Source: Ruminococcaceae bacterium UBA3751 (GTDB taxonomy: Bacteria; Bacillota; Clostridia; Oscillospirales; Acutalibacteraceae). From it: 22,935 bases of DNA. The DNA lies in NCBI GenBank assembly GCA_002371215.1, contig DFGL01000063.1:18246-41180 (forward strand), written 5' to 3'. Under the pieces are notes generated by a model. The model was not told the DNA's origin. It saw only the letters and a list, made by a program, of their open reading frames with translations, and ran no database searches. The position numbers and the translations under genes are program-made. The first letter of the stretch is position 1, and each line of letters begins with the position of its first letter. Positions 13,483 to 22,376 of this stretch are shown here, one piece after another.

Positions 13483-14396
13483 TGTTCCTCGGAATTGATA
13501 CGAGTAATTACACTACCTCGGTTGCGCTTTTTAACGGTGATAGTATTGTTCAAAAAAAGAAAATGTTATCGGTAAAAAGCGGAGAAAAAGGGTTGAGGCA
13601 AAGTGAAGCAGTGTTTCAACACGTTATTAATATGCCTGAGCTTATTAAAGGACTTGAGTTGAATGACGTTACTGCAGTAGGCGTAAGCGTTACTCCGAGA
13701 AGTGTTGAAGACAGTTATATGCCTTGCTTTAAGGTTGGCGAACTAACCGCTCACTCAATCGCCTCCGCCTTGAATATTCCGCTGTATAAAACCTCACATC
13801 AGACAGGACATATATTAGCTGCGCTTTATTCTGCAAACAGACTTGATTTAATTAATAGCGATCACGTTGCCTTTCATCTGAGCGGAGGAACAACGGAGGG
13901 ATTAATCGTAAAACCTGATAAATCAGAAATCATTAAGGCTGAAATCGTTTCTTCAAGCCTTGATTTAAAAGCAGGACAGGCTATTGACAGAGCCGGGGTT
14001 ATGCTCGGACTGGATTTTCCTTGCGGTAAGATGCTTGATGAGCTTTCTAAGCAATCTGATAAAGAGTTCAAGTACAAGCCTTCTATGCATGGAAAAGACT
14101 GTTCAATGTCGGGTGTTGAAAATAAAGCTAAAAAGATGTTTGAAGAAGGTTACTCGAAAGAGGATATATCTAAATTTGTCTTAACTTGCGTCAGTAATAC
14201 TGTCGTTTCAATGCTTTCTGAAATCATTAATGAATACGGTGAACTCCCCGTTATTTTTTCGGGCGGAGTTTCATCAAATACGCTGCTTAGAAAAACAGTT
14301 AAGGAAAAATTCAGTAATGTACACTTTGCTGAGCCTGAGTTCTCGCTTGATAATGCTGCGGGCTGTGCAGTATACGCTTATATGAAAGAAAGATAA
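13482..14396 (+). CDS. TsaD/Kae1-like protein (peptidase M22 family paralog)
   Basis: This 304-residue protein is an ASKHA-fold relative of TsaD (Gcp/Kae1), the tRNA threonylcarbamoyladenosine synthase subunit, but about 35 residues shorter. Retained features are the phosphate loop FLGIDTSNYTTSVALF (2-17), metal-binding HQTGH (106-110), HLSGGTTEG (132-140), GQAIDRAG (165-172), FSGGVSSNTLLR (259-270) and the terminal DNAAGCA with Asp 290. The TsaD CDE start of the first loop and its GPGLxxxLRVG loop are replaced by NYTT and TPRSVEDSYMPCFKVG, which marks a separate clostridial subfamily. It lies between nusB and xseA, the position of folD in Bacillus. A metal- and nucleotide-binding role is supported; the reaction is not known. 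Canonical tsaD must be elsewhere. Confidence 0.85.
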   Translation: MFLGIDTSNYTTSVALFNGDSIVQKKKMLSVKSGEKGLRQSEAVFQHVINMPELIKGLELNDVTAVGVSVTPRSVEDSYMPCFKVGELTAHSIASALNIPLYKTSHQTGHILAALYSANRLDLINSDHVAFHLSGGTTEGLIVKPDKSEIIKAEIVSSSLDLKAGQAIDRAGVMLGLDFPCGKMLDELSKQSDKEFKYKPSMHGKDCSMSGVENKAKKMFEEGYSKEDISKFVLTCVSNTVVSMLSEIINEYGELPVIFSGGVSSNTLLRKTVKEKFSNVHFAEPEFSLDNAAGCAVYAYMKER

Positions 14397-14397
14397 T

Positions 14398-15597
14398 ATG
14401 GCTAATTTAACCGTTTCCGAGGTTAATCGGATAATAAAATATAAAATTAAAGAGGTCCCCGAATTCCGAAATATAGCTGTAATGGGTGAGATAACTAACT
14501 TTAATGAGAGAAACCGTTACGGCCACTGGTATTTTGCCTTAAAAGACGCAGGCGGTCAGCTTTCCTGTAATTTATTTATGAATTACCAAAAAAACGTTGC
14601 TTTCGAGCCTGTTAACGGAATGAAGGTTGTATGCTTCGGTTATATAGACGTTTATGAAAAAAGCGGAATATATCAGCTTTATGTGACAAGTATGCAGGAA
14701 GCCGGAAAGGGCGACTCAAAGCTTGCGCTTGAGGAGCTTAAAAAGAAACTTACCAAAGAGGGCATTTTTGACGTTTCTCATAAGAAACCCATTCCGAAAT
14801 ATCCTTGTAAAATTGGTATTGTCACTTCAGAGAGCGGGGCGGCTTTTGCGGATTTAACAACAAATATTGAGCGTAGATGGACTATGAGTGAGATAGTTCT
14901 TGCGCCTTCATTGGTGCAGGGTGAGAAGGCTCCCGCTGATATTGTAAAATCAATTTCCCTTCTTGATTCAATGCCTGATATAGACGTAATTATAGTCGGA
15001 AGAGGCGGCGGTGCTAATGACGACCTGAACGCCTTTAACAGCGAAGCCGTAGCGCGAGCTGTTTACAACTGTAAAACTCCCGTGGTCTCTGCAGTTGGAC
15101 ACGAGGTCGATTTTACTCTCTGCGATGCGGCTGCCGATATAAGGGTTCCTACTCCAAGCACGGCTGCTGAAGTAACAGTTCCGAACAAAAATGAAGAGCT
15201 AAGAAAAATTGATGATATTTATTCTGATATAAAATATCTTTTAAAACTGAAGATTGAAAGAGAAGAACACCGAATTAATGAGCTTTCCGTTTCGTCATCA
15301 AGAAATATTTTCTTTGATAACCTTGAGCGAAATCTTGATTCTTGTAAAAGTAAATTAATAAACGCGTATAAATTCATATTAAATTTTGAAGAAAACAGAA
15401 TTGACAGATTAACCGATATTATTAACGCTCTGAGTCCGCTCTCGGTTTTAAAAAGAGGTTATACTTTAACTAAGCTTAACGGTAAAACGGTTAATTCAGT
15501 CGATAAACTCAATAAAGAAGATAAAATTGAAATAGTATTTAGTGACGGTAGTGCTAATGCAAATATCTATGAGGTGAATAAATATGAACAAAACTGA
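14398..15597 (+). CDS. xseA: Exodeoxyribonuclease VII large subunit
   Basis: XseA is the catalytic subunit of exonuclease VII, which degrades single-stranded DNA from both ends. The 399-residue protein has an N-terminal OB-fold (about 1-100, with ITNFNERNRYGHWYFALKD), then the nuclease domain with GIVTSESGAAFAD (about 140-152), IIVGRGGG (about 197-204) and GHEVDFTLCDAAADIR followed by TPSTAAE (about 237-262), and a coiled-coil C-terminal part. Length is normal. The ATG is one base past the stop of the TsaD paralog, and its 3' end overlaps xseB by 14 bp. Confidence 0.97.
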   Translation: MANLTVSEVNRIIKYKIKEVPEFRNIAVMGEITNFNERNRYGHWYFALKDAGGQLSCNLFMNYQKNVAFEPVNGMKVVCFGYIDVYEKSGIYQLYVTSMQEAGKGDSKLALEELKKKLTKEGIFDVSHKKPIPKYPCKIGIVTSESGAAFADLTTNIERRWTMSEIVLAPSLVQGEKAPADIVKSISLLDSMPDIDVIIVGRGGGANDDLNAFNSEAVARAVYNCKTPVVSAVGHEVDFTLCDAAADIRVPTPSTAAEVTVPNKNEELRKIDDIYSDIKYLLKLKIEREEHRINELSVSSSRNIFFDNLERNLDSCKSKLINAYKFILNFEENRIDRLTDIINALSPLSVLKRGYTLTKLNGKTVNSVDKLNKEDKIEIVFSDGSANANIYEVNKYEQN

Positions 15598-15778
15598 GCT
15601 TACTTACGAAGAGGCTGCAAAACGTCTTGAAGAAATTGCGGATATTCTTGAAAAAAATGAAGCGTCGCTTGATGAAACCATCAAGCTTTTTGAGGAAGGA
15701 ACGGAGCTTACCGCTTACTGTAATAAAAAGTTAAGCGAAGCAAAAATGAAAATAACAAAGCTTGAAAAGGAAGGATAA
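15584..15778 (+). CDS. xseB: Exodeoxyribonuclease VII small subunit
   Basis: XseB is the small subunit that binds the XseA coiled coil to form active exonuclease VII. The 64-residue product has the standard two-helix pattern: LTYEEAAKRLEEIADILE (6-23), then ASLDETIKLFEEGTELTAYC (27-46) and a basic coiled tail. GAGGTG precedes the ATG by about 7 nt, inside the xseA 3' end, so both subunits are made together. Confidence 0.97.
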   Translation: MNKTELTYEEAAKRLEEIADILEKNEASLDETIKLFEEGTELTAYCNKKLSEAKMKITKLEKEG

Positions 15779-15779
15779 A

Positions 15780-16664
15780 ATGAGCGCAATTGAGTTACTT
15801 GATAAAATGAGTGAATACAGTGAAATGATTAACAGCGAACTGCTGTTACATCTTCCCGAGGCAGACCAGGGTCAAAAAGAGGTTGTAAGAGCTATGCGTT
15901 ATTCGCTTGAAAACGGCGGAAAAAGACTTCGCCCTATGCTTGTGCTTGAATTCTGCAGAGTTTGCGGCGGCGACGTAAAAAAGGCTTTACCGTTTGCTTG
16001 CGCTGTTGAATATATTCATACATATTCACTGATTCATGATGATTTACCCTGTATGGATAATGATGATTTAAGGAGAGGAAAGCCTTCCTGTCATAAAAAA
16101 TTCAGCGAAGCTACTGCGCTTCTTGCCGGAGACGCATTACTTACCCATGCTTTTGAATGTTTAACGTCTGCCGATTTATCTGATGAACAGATTGCCTCGG
16201 CTGTTGCACTTTTAGCGCAGAACGCAGGGGTTTGCGGTATGATTGGCGGTCAGGTGCTTGACCTTAAGTTTGAGACTGTAGACCCGTCAATTAACGATTT
16301 GCTTACAGTTCATAAGCTGAAAACGGGCGCTCTTATTTCCGCTGCCTGTTTACTTGGGTGCATTGCAGCCGATGCAGATGATGAAAAGCTTGCATATGCT
16401 TCGTCATTTGCATATAATCTTGGAATCGCTTTCCAGATAAAAGACGATTTGCTCGATATTTACGGCGATGAAGCGTTGCTCGGCAAACCGGTAGGTTCTG
16501 ATGAAGAAAACGAAAAGTCAACGTATGTAACTATGGTTGGTATTGAAAACGCTGAAAAGGACGTTGAAGTTCTGACGGATAAAGCCATATCATATCTGAG
16601 TGCGTTTGACGATAACGGATTTCTTAAAGACCTTGCTGAATATTTGGTAACGAGAAACAAATAA
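15780..16664 (+). CDS. ispA: Farnesyl diphosphate synthase
   Basis: IspA condenses dimethylallyl and isopentenyl diphosphates to geranyl and farnesyl diphosphate, precursors of undecaprenyl phosphate and quinones. The 294-residue protein has both aspartate-rich motifs: HDDLPCMDNDDLRRGKP (about 86-102) and IKDDLLDIYGD (about 221-231), plus NGGKRLRP (about 45-52). The fifth-before position and the short first motif with two intervening residues after DD are typical of bacterial FPP synthases. The start is ATG 15780 with AAGGAAGG just upstream in the xseB 3' end; an earlier TTG in the same frame lacks a binding site. A 70-bp gap separates it from dxs, the next step of supply. Confidence 0.96.
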   Translation: MSAIELLDKMSEYSEMINSELLLHLPEADQGQKEVVRAMRYSLENGGKRLRPMLVLEFCRVCGGDVKKALPFACAVEYIHTYSLIHDDLPCMDNDDLRRGKPSCHKKFSEATALLAGDALLTHAFECLTSADLSDEQIASAVALLAQNAGVCGMIGGQVLDLKFETVDPSINDLLTVHKLKTGALISAACLLGCIAADADDEKLAYASSFAYNLGIAFQIKDDLLDIYGDEALLGKPVGSDEENEKSTYVTMVGIENAEKDVEVLTDKAISYLSAFDDNGFLKDLAEYLVTRNK

Positions 16665-16684
16665 TGTATAAATATTTTAACTAT

Positions 16685-16713
16685 TGCATTTTTATGCATT
16701 TAGTGATAATATA
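16685..16713 (+). promoter_or_regulatory. Weak promoter candidate before dxs
   Basis: In the 70-bp ispA-dxs gap TTGCAT (16685-16690) is followed after 17 nt by TAATAT (16708-16713, 4 of 6), or after 15 nt by GATAAT. It is the largest gap among the nusB-recN genes apart from the operon start, so an internal promoter for dxs is possible, but the match is modest. Confidence 0.3.
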
Positions 16714-16734
16714 CTTTTGAAAAGAGTTGAGTAT

Positions 16735-18576
16735 ATGTCTTACTTAGAGAATATCAATTCTCCTAAGGATGTAAAAAAACTGAATATAGATGAGCTTGAG
16801 ACTCTTTGTTCTGAAATTAGGGAGCTGATGATAAAAACTGTTTCCGAAAACGGTGGACATCTCGCTTCAAATCTTGGAGTTGTTGAGCTTACAGTAGCGC
16901 TTCATAAGGTGTTTAATTCTCCTGTTGACCAGATAGTATTTGACGTTGGCCATCAGTGTTATACACACAAAATTCTTACCGGAAGAAAAGACAGCTTCAT
17001 TACGCTTCGTAAAGAGGGAGGAATAAGCGGATTTACCCGTCCCGATGAAAGCGAACACGATATTTTTTCGAGTGGCCATTCTTCAACTTCAATATCGTCT
17101 GCCGTCGGCTTAGCAAAGGCTAAAGCCCTCAAGGGCGATAAAGGTAAGGTTATAGCAGTTATCGGTGACGGCGCCCTTACAGGAGGTCTTGCCTACGAAG
17201 CTCTAAATAATTCAGGCAATGAAAACAGTAACCTTATTGTCATTCTTAACGATAATAATATGTCTATAAGCCCGAACGTCGGCTCAATGGCGAGACAGCT
17301 TACTACAATTAGAACGTCGCCTAAATATAATACTTTTAAAAACGGTATAACTCGCTCGCTTGCTAAAATTCCGAAAGTCGGCGCTCAGATTATTCGTTCA
17401 ATAACCGCAATTAATCAACGAATCAGAAAACATATTTATAAAAATACGTTTTTCGAGGATTTAGGCTTCAGGTATTACGGTCCTATTGACGGCCACGATC
17501 TTGACGCTCTGATTGACGCATTGCGAGTTGCTAAATCCCATAACCATTCCGTATTAATTCATATTAATACCGCTAAGGGTAAAGGCTACGATTTTGCTGA
17601 AAAGAATCCTTCAAAATTCCACGGTATAGGAAAATTCAATATAAATACCGGAGAACCAATTCCGAGCGGTGATACGTTTTCTTCCGTTTTCGGTAAATCT
17701 CTGCTACACCTTGCTGAAAACGACACAAGAATATGTGCCGTTACAGCTGCTATGGCTGACGGTACAGGGCTTACAGAGTTCGCAGATACTTTTCCGAGAA
17801 GGTTTTTTGACGTAGGAATTGCCGAACAGCACGCCGTAACTTTTTCTTCGGGACTCGCCAGAAACGGTTTAATCCCTGTTTTTGCTGTATATTCAACGTT
17901 TCTTCAAAGGTCTTACGACCAGTTGATTCACGATGTTGCAATGCAGAGGCTAAAGGTTATTTTCTGTATTGACAGAGCAGGCTTTGTAGGCTCTGACGGC
18001 GAAAGTCATCAGGGCGTATTTGATACAGCATACCTTATGAGCGTACCGAATCTTACGGTTTTCTCACCATCTTGTTTTGAAGAGCTGTCTTCAATGCTGT
18101 ATCAGGCGGTTTATAAAGAACAGACGGCTGTTGCTATCCGTTATCCAAGAGGTTGTGAATGTAATATGCCTGATGGGTATAAGTATGAAAAAGAAAACTA
18201 TTCTGTGTTTGGTAATGACAATAATGAAAACTGCATTATAACCTATGGAAGGGAATTTGAAAATTGTTATAATGCAATGAAATCGCTTGACAATACGTTT
18301 CTTATCAAACTGAACAGAATTAAGCCGATAGATTCTTCGGTTTGTAATAAATTGATAAAAGCAAAGAACATTTTCTTTTATGATGAGGGAATAAAAACAG
18401 GCGGAGTAGGGGAATGCTTTGCTGCAATGCTTGAAGAAAACGGCATTAATGCCAATTATCACCATATAAGTATTGAGGATGAATTTGTTAAGCAGGCAGA
18501 GGTTTCTGCTCAGTTAAGAAAATACAAGTTTGATACTAATTCTATAATTGAAAAGGTTAATAGTGTAAATGGCTAA
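16735..18576 (+). CDS. dxs: 1-deoxy-D-xylulose-5-phosphate synthase
   Basis: Dxs is the thiamine diphosphate enzyme that joins pyruvate and glyceraldehyde 3-phosphate, the first step of the MEP isoprenoid pathway. The 613-residue product has the expected motifs: GHQCYTHKILTGR, FSSGHSSTSIS, the ThDP/Mg site GDGALTGGLAYEALNN with DNNMSIS, the domain II GIAEQHAVTFSSGLA holding the catalytic Glu, and DRAGFVGSDGESHQGVFD. The start is ATG 16735 (MSYLENINSPKDVKKL), where family alignments begin; the frame continues upstream over non-family residues and the ribosome binding site here is weak (AAAGAG). The stop overlaps tlyA by 8 bp. Confidence 0.96.
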   Translation: MSYLENINSPKDVKKLNIDELETLCSEIRELMIKTVSENGGHLASNLGVVELTVALHKVFNSPVDQIVFDVGHQCYTHKILTGRKDSFITLRKEGGISGFTRPDESEHDIFSSGHSSTSISSAVGLAKAKALKGDKGKVIAVIGDGALTGGLAYEALNNSGNENSNLIVILNDNNMSISPNVGSMARQLTTIRTSPKYNTFKNGITRSLAKIPKVGAQIIRSITAINQRIRKHIYKNTFFEDLGFRYYGPIDGHDLDALIDALRVAKSHNHSVLIHINTAKGKGYDFAEKNPSKFHGIGKFNINTGEPIPSGDTFSSVFGKSLLHLAENDTRICAVTAAMADGTGLTEFADTFPRRFFDVGIAEQHAVTFSSGLARNGLIPVFAVYSTFLQRSYDQLIHDVAMQRLKVIFCIDRAGFVGSDGESHQGVFDTAYLMSVPNLTVFSPSCFEELSSMLYQAVYKEQTAVAIRYPRGCECNMPDGYKYEKENYSVFGNDNNENCIITYGREFENCYNAMKSLDNTFLIKLNRIKPIDSSVCNKLIKAKNIFFYDEGIKTGGVGECFAAMLEENGINANYHHISIEDEFVKQAEVSAQLRKYKFDTNSIIEKVNSVNG

Positions 18577-19375
18577 AAAAACGCGTCTTGACGTTGCCGT
18601 ATTCGAAAGAGGCTTTGCTCCCTCGCGGGAAAAGGCAAAAGCAATAATTATGGCAGGTCAGGTATTTGTAAATAATCAGAAAGTTGATAAAGCGGGTTTT
18701 GAGCTTAAAGAGGACGATAAGCTTGAAGTTCGCGGAAACACGTTAAAATACGTATCGCGCGGCGGTTTAAAACTGGAAAAGGCTATGAATGAGTTCCCGA
18801 TAACTCTTAACGGCAAAATTTGTATGGACGTTGGCGCTTCTACAGGCGGTTTTACTGACTGTATGCTTCAAAACGGCGCCGTTAAGGTTTACAGTATTGA
18901 CGTTGGATACGGTCAGCTCGCATGGAAACTCAGGTGCGATGAGAGAGTTATAAACCTTGAAAGAACCAATTTCAGATACTGTACAAGAAATGAGGTACCT
19001 GATGAAATAGATTTTTCCTCCGTTGACGTATCGTTTATTTCTCTTAAACATATTCTTCCAGTTCTTAATACTTTGCTGAAAGCTGATGGTGAGGCAGTTT
19101 GTCTTATAAAGCCTCAATTTGAAGCCGGTAAGGAATTTGTTGGTAAAAAAGGCGTTGTAAGGGATTTAAACGTGCATATTGACGTTGTTGAAAAGGTTGT
19201 AAATTTAGCGACTGAAAACGGATTTGGAGTTTGCGGACTTGCGTTTTCTCCTATAAAAGGTCCGGAAGGGAATATCGAATATTTGATTTATCTTAAAAAG
19301 TCGGAGAATGCTTCTGTAAGCAAAGAAATAGATGTTAAATCGCTTGTAAATCAGTCACATACGGAGCTTATTTAA
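18569..19375 (+). CDS. tlyA: TlyA-family rRNA methyltransferase
   Basis: TlyA-family proteins (YqxC in Bacillus, often mislabelled hemolysin A) are 2'-O-methyltransferases acting on ribosomal RNA cytidines. The 268-residue protein begins with an S4 RNA-binding domain (about 4-62, RLDVAVFERGFAPSREKAK). An FtsJ-type Rossmann methyltransferase domain follows, with the SAM motif MDVGASTGGFTDCML (about 86-100), DVSFISL (about 152-158) and LIKPQFEAG (about 178-186). Its ATG lies inside the dxs 3' end. The target nucleotide in this organism cannot be read from the sequence; the Bacillus-type enzymes can lack one of the two mycobacterial activities. Confidence 0.93.
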   Translation: MAKKTRLDVAVFERGFAPSREKAKAIIMAGQVFVNNQKVDKAGFELKEDDKLEVRGNTLKYVSRGGLKLEKAMNEFPITLNGKICMDVGASTGGFTDCMLQNGAVKVYSIDVGYGQLAWKLRCDERVINLERTNFRYCTRNEVPDEIDFSSVDVSFISLKHILPVLNTLLKADGEAVCLIKPQFEAGKEFVGKKGVVRDLNVHIDVVEKVVNLATENGFGVCGLAFSPIKGPEGNIEYLIYLKKSENASVSKEIDVKSLVNQSHTELI

Positions 19376-19377
19376 TT

Positions 19378-20181
19378 ATGAAGATTTCTGTTGTTCCTAA
19401 TCTTAAAAATAACGGAGTAAAAGAGCTATGCGACGATATTGTCAATAAGCTTAAAGCTTTCGGCGCTGAGGTTATAATAAACGGCGAATATGAGTGGTGC
19501 GACGCGGCGATTGCCGTTGGCGGCGACGGCACAACGCTTAACGTTGCAAAGCACGCTTCACTTTTAGGAAAGCCTACTCTCGGAATAAACGCCGGAAGGC
19601 TCGGCTTTATGAGCGGACTTGAAAAGGACGAGCTTGATTTACTCTCAAGGCTCATAGAAGGTGATTACACCGTTGAAGACAGAATGATGTTAAAAGCCGA
19701 TGTTGTTGAAAACGGAGTACTTGTTTCATCAAATATCTGTCTTAATGACGCTGTAATATCCCGCGGCGATTTGGCAAGGCTCATTGACGTTTACGTTACC
19801 TGTGAAGGAAGGTCTGTAACGAATACGAGAGCGGACGGTATGATTGTTTCTACACCAACCGGTTCAACCGCATATTCTATGGCTGCGGGCGGTCCTGTTG
19901 TCAGTCCGGATAATTCCTGCTTTATTGTTACTCCGATTTGTCCGCATTCGCTTGTAAACAGAAGTATCGTTTTTTCTTCCGATACAAAGCTTGAGCTTTC
20001 GGTTGGAAGCGATATAAACAATAACTGTTTTCTTTCTATTGACGGTGCGGATTCAATACCTATTCATTCAAATACAAAAATCATTATTTCAAAATCTGAT
20101 TATACGACTAAGCTGATTAAGCTTAAACCGGATAATTTTTATGAGATATTAAATAAAAAGATTCTTGAAAGGCGAAATTAA
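19378..20181 (+). CDS. nadK: NAD kinase
   Basis: NadK phosphorylates NAD to NADP using ATP or polyphosphate. The 267-residue protein has the diagnostic GGDGT (48-52), GRLGFMSGLE (about 73-82), NDAVISRG (about 122-129) and TPTGSTAYSMAAGGPVVSP (about 158-176), the last being the NAD-binding loop. It begins 2 bp after tlyA. GGAG lies about 11 nt upstream, a slightly long spacing, so coupling to tlyA is likely. The tlyA-nadK-argR-recN order is common in Firmicutes. Confidence 0.97.
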   Translation: MKISVVPNLKNNGVKELCDDIVNKLKAFGAEVIINGEYEWCDAAIAVGGDGTTLNVAKHASLLGKPTLGINAGRLGFMSGLEKDELDLLSRLIEGDYTVEDRMMLKADVVENGVLVSSNICLNDAVISRGDLARLIDVYVTCEGRSVTNTRADGMIVSTPTGSTAYSMAAGGPVVSPDNSCFIVTPICPHSLVNRSIVFSSDTKLELSVGSDINNNCFLSIDGADSIPIHSNTKIIISKSDYTTKLIKLKPDNFYEILNKKILERRN

Positions 20182-20184
20182 CAA

Positions 20185-20637
20185 ATGAAAAAGAGAAGAC
20201 AGGCTAAAATTTTAGAAATCATTGCAAACAACGACGTTGAAACACAGGAAGAACTTCAGGAATATCTCCAAAGCTACGGCTTTGAGGTTACTCAGGCAAC
20301 TATTTCAAGAGATATTAAGGAACTTCGTCTTGTAAAGGATTTGTCAAGTAAAGGCAGATACGTTTATTCAACGGGTAAAAAGCGTAAGAACAATGTAAAT
20401 TACCGTGCGGGCGGTATTTTTAACGAAAGCATAATAAGCATTGATTACGCTCTTAACACTATTGTTATTAAATGCTTTGCTGGTATGGCTAATGCTGCCT
20501 GCGCTGCGATTGACAGTATGGACAGTGATGAAATTCTCGGTACTATTGCGGGCGACGATACTATTTTTATGCTTTGCAGAACTGAGGAAAATGCGGCTAA
20601 TTTTACAGCTAAGCTGAGGGATATGTTAAATGCTTGA
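20185..20637 (+). CDS. argR: Arginine repressor ArgR/AhrC
   Basis: ArgR is the hexameric arginine-responsive regulator of arginine synthesis and breakdown. The 150-residue protein has an N-terminal winged helix (about 1-70) with TQEELQEYLQSYGFEVTQAT and SRDIKELRLVK, and a C-terminal oligomerisation and arginine-binding domain with the signature LGTIAGDDTIFMLCR (about 118-132), including the paired Asp that contacts arginine. No arginine genes are nearby, as usual for this conserved position upstream of recN. The ribosome binding site is weak (AAAGG about 13 nt upstream). Its 3' end overlaps recN by 8 bp. Confidence 0.97.
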   Translation: MKKRRQAKILEIIANNDVETQEELQEYLQSYGFEVTQATISRDIKELRLVKDLSSKGRYVYSTGKKRKNNVNYRAGGIFNESIISIDYALNTIVIKCFAGMANAACAAIDSMDSDEILGTIAGDDTIFMLCRTEENAANFTAKLRDMLNA

Positions 20638-22294
20638 TAGTTTAAGTATTGAAAATATTGCCGTTATAGAGAAAGCTGATATTGAGTTTTCCGACGGTCT
20701 TAACGTTCTTACGGGCGAAACGGGCGCAGGTAAATCGATAGTTGTTGATAGCATTAACGCCGTGCTCGGAGAAAGAGCCTCTAAAGAGCTTGTACGCCAC
20801 GGCACGGATAACGCAACTGTTACCGCAGTATTTCAGGATATCTCAGGCGAGGTTAAGGATAAGCTCTCTGACTTGGGGCTTAAAAGCTCTGATGATGACT
20901 CTCTTATGATTACAAGGAAAATATCTGCTCAGGGAAAATCCTCCTGCAGAGTTAACGGCTCGCCCTGTACCGCTTCAATGCTAAGAGAACTGAGTACATT
21001 GCTTGTAAATATCCACGGGCAGCACGACTCTCAGGCGCTTTTAAACCCTGATTATCATTATAAATTCATTGATATGCTGTCTGACAGTGATAAGGCTATA
21101 TTAGAATATAAGGATTGCTTCAAAAAGCTTGTTTCTGTAAGAAGGAAGCTCAAAGAACTGACTGTTGATGCGGACGAAAAGGACAGACAGCTTGAGCTTT
21201 TAAATTATGAAATCAAAGAGCTTGAAGAGGCTGATATTAAGCTCGGAGAGCGTGAAAAGCTGAAAACAAGAAGAAACATTATTATTAATTCACAAACGCT
21301 TATTAACGCCCTCAACGCTATTTTATCTGCTATTGACGGTGACGAAGATACATCAGGCATTGAAAACCTTGCTTCTTCTGCCGCAAAAGAGGCTGAAAGC
21401 GTCAGCTCAATTGACGGAGAGTTAAAATCTATTTACGACAAGCTTCTTGACTTGTTTGATTTAACGGAAAGCATAAGAGATTTAACGGAGAAAAAGTTAT
21501 CTGAAATTGATTACAGCGAAGCCGAACTTGAAGAAATAGAGGCAAGACTTGATTTGCTGTTTCGTTTTTCTTCAAAGTACGGTGAATCGGAAGAGGAAAT
21601 GTTATCGTACCTGGAAAACGCCGTTCAGCGCAGAGATTCAATAGTTAATTCCGACGAGGAACTGATTAAGCTAAACGCTGAATATGATAAGGCGTATGAT
21701 GAAACGCTGCTCAAAGCCAAGGCGCTTTCCGATTACAGGAAATCCGTAGCGGAAAAATTTGAAAAGGACGTTAAGGCGCAGCTTGAATACCTTGATATGC
21801 CGAAAATTCAGTTTTCCGTTTCCTTTGACAGAGGAAATCTCTCATCAAACGGCTACGATAAAATTGAATTCCTGATTTCCACAAATCCCGGTGAACCGCC
21901 AAAGCCTCTTGCAAAAATTGCTTCAGGCGGCGAGCTTTCAAGAATTATGCTTGCTATTAAGAATATCATTGCTGCTAAAGACAGCGTTAATACGCTTATT
22001 TTTGATGAGATTGATACCGGAGTTTCGGGCAGAGCAAGCCGTAAAATAGGCTTCAGGCTTAAGAGCGTTGCTGAGCATACGCAGGTAATATGCGTTACTC
22101 ACTCAGCACAAATTGCCTCTTGCGCTGATAATCATTTACTGATAACCAAGCAGTTTGATAATGACAGAACCTACACTTCGGTTAAATCCCTTGATTACGA
22201 AGAGAGAAAGCAGGAGCTTGCAAGGATTATGGGAGGACTGAATATTACCGATACCTTGCTGCAATCTGCTGAGGAATTACTTAATGGGAATTAA
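20630..22294 (+). CDS. recN: DNA repair protein RecN
   Basis: RecN is an SMC-like ATPase that gathers DNA ends at double-strand breaks for homologous repair. The 554-residue protein has the Walker A motif GETGAGKS (29-36), NIHGQHDSQALL near 127-138, a long coiled-coil middle (about 160-360) rich in Glu and Lys, the ABC signature IASGGELSRIMLAIK and the Walker B LIFDEIDTGVSGRA in the C-terminal third. Its length is normal. In Bacillus spoIVB and spo0A follow recN; here tyrS follows instead, so the sporulation master regulator is elsewhere. No clear terminator is seen after the stop. Confidence 0.97.
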   Translation: MLDSLSIENIAVIEKADIEFSDGLNVLTGETGAGKSIVVDSINAVLGERASKELVRHGTDNATVTAVFQDISGEVKDKLSDLGLKSSDDDSLMITRKISAQGKSSCRVNGSPCTASMLRELSTLLVNIHGQHDSQALLNPDYHYKFIDMLSDSDKAILEYKDCFKKLVSVRRKLKELTVDADEKDRQLELLNYEIKELEEADIKLGEREKLKTRRNIIINSQTLINALNAILSAIDGDEDTSGIENLASSAAKEAESVSSIDGELKSIYDKLLDLFDLTESIRDLTEKKLSEIDYSEAELEEIEARLDLLFRFSSKYGESEEEMLSYLENAVQRRDSIVNSDEELIKLNAEYDKAYDETLLKAKALSDYRKSVAEKFEKDVKAQLEYLDMPKIQFSVSFDRGNLSSNGYDKIEFLISTNPGEPPKPLAKIASGGELSRIMLAIKNIIAAKDSVNTLIFDEIDTGVSGRASRKIGFRLKSVAEHTQVICVTHSAQIASCADNHLLITKQFDNDRTYTSVKSLDYEERKQELARIMGGLNITDTLLQSAEELLNGN

Positions 22295-22321
22295 TATTGA
22301 ACAAAAAGTTAAAAACGGTAC

Positions 22322-22350
22322 TTGCAATTGTTTACTTTTTTGATTATAAT
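22322..22350 (+). promoter_or_regulatory. Sigma-A promoter of tyrS
   Basis: TTGCAA (22322-22327) and a perfect TATAAT (22345-22350) are 17 nt apart. The predicted start point is near 22357, leaving a leader of only about 20 nt before the ATG, with CGGAGGT at 22363-22369. There is no room for a T-box between promoter and gene. Confidence 0.7.
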
Positions 22351-22376
22351 TGATTAGATTTACGGAGGTAGTACCA

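Noticed and set aside
18091..18465. 124-codon minus-strand open frame inside dxs
   Set aside because: It is fully antisense to conserved dxs sequence and has no plausible start signal; low-GC codon use explains the open frame.
22295..22376. T-box riboswitch before tyrS
   Set aside because: The whole gap is 82 bp and holds the promoter; the leader is about 20 nt, too short for a T-box, and no T-box core sequence was seen.
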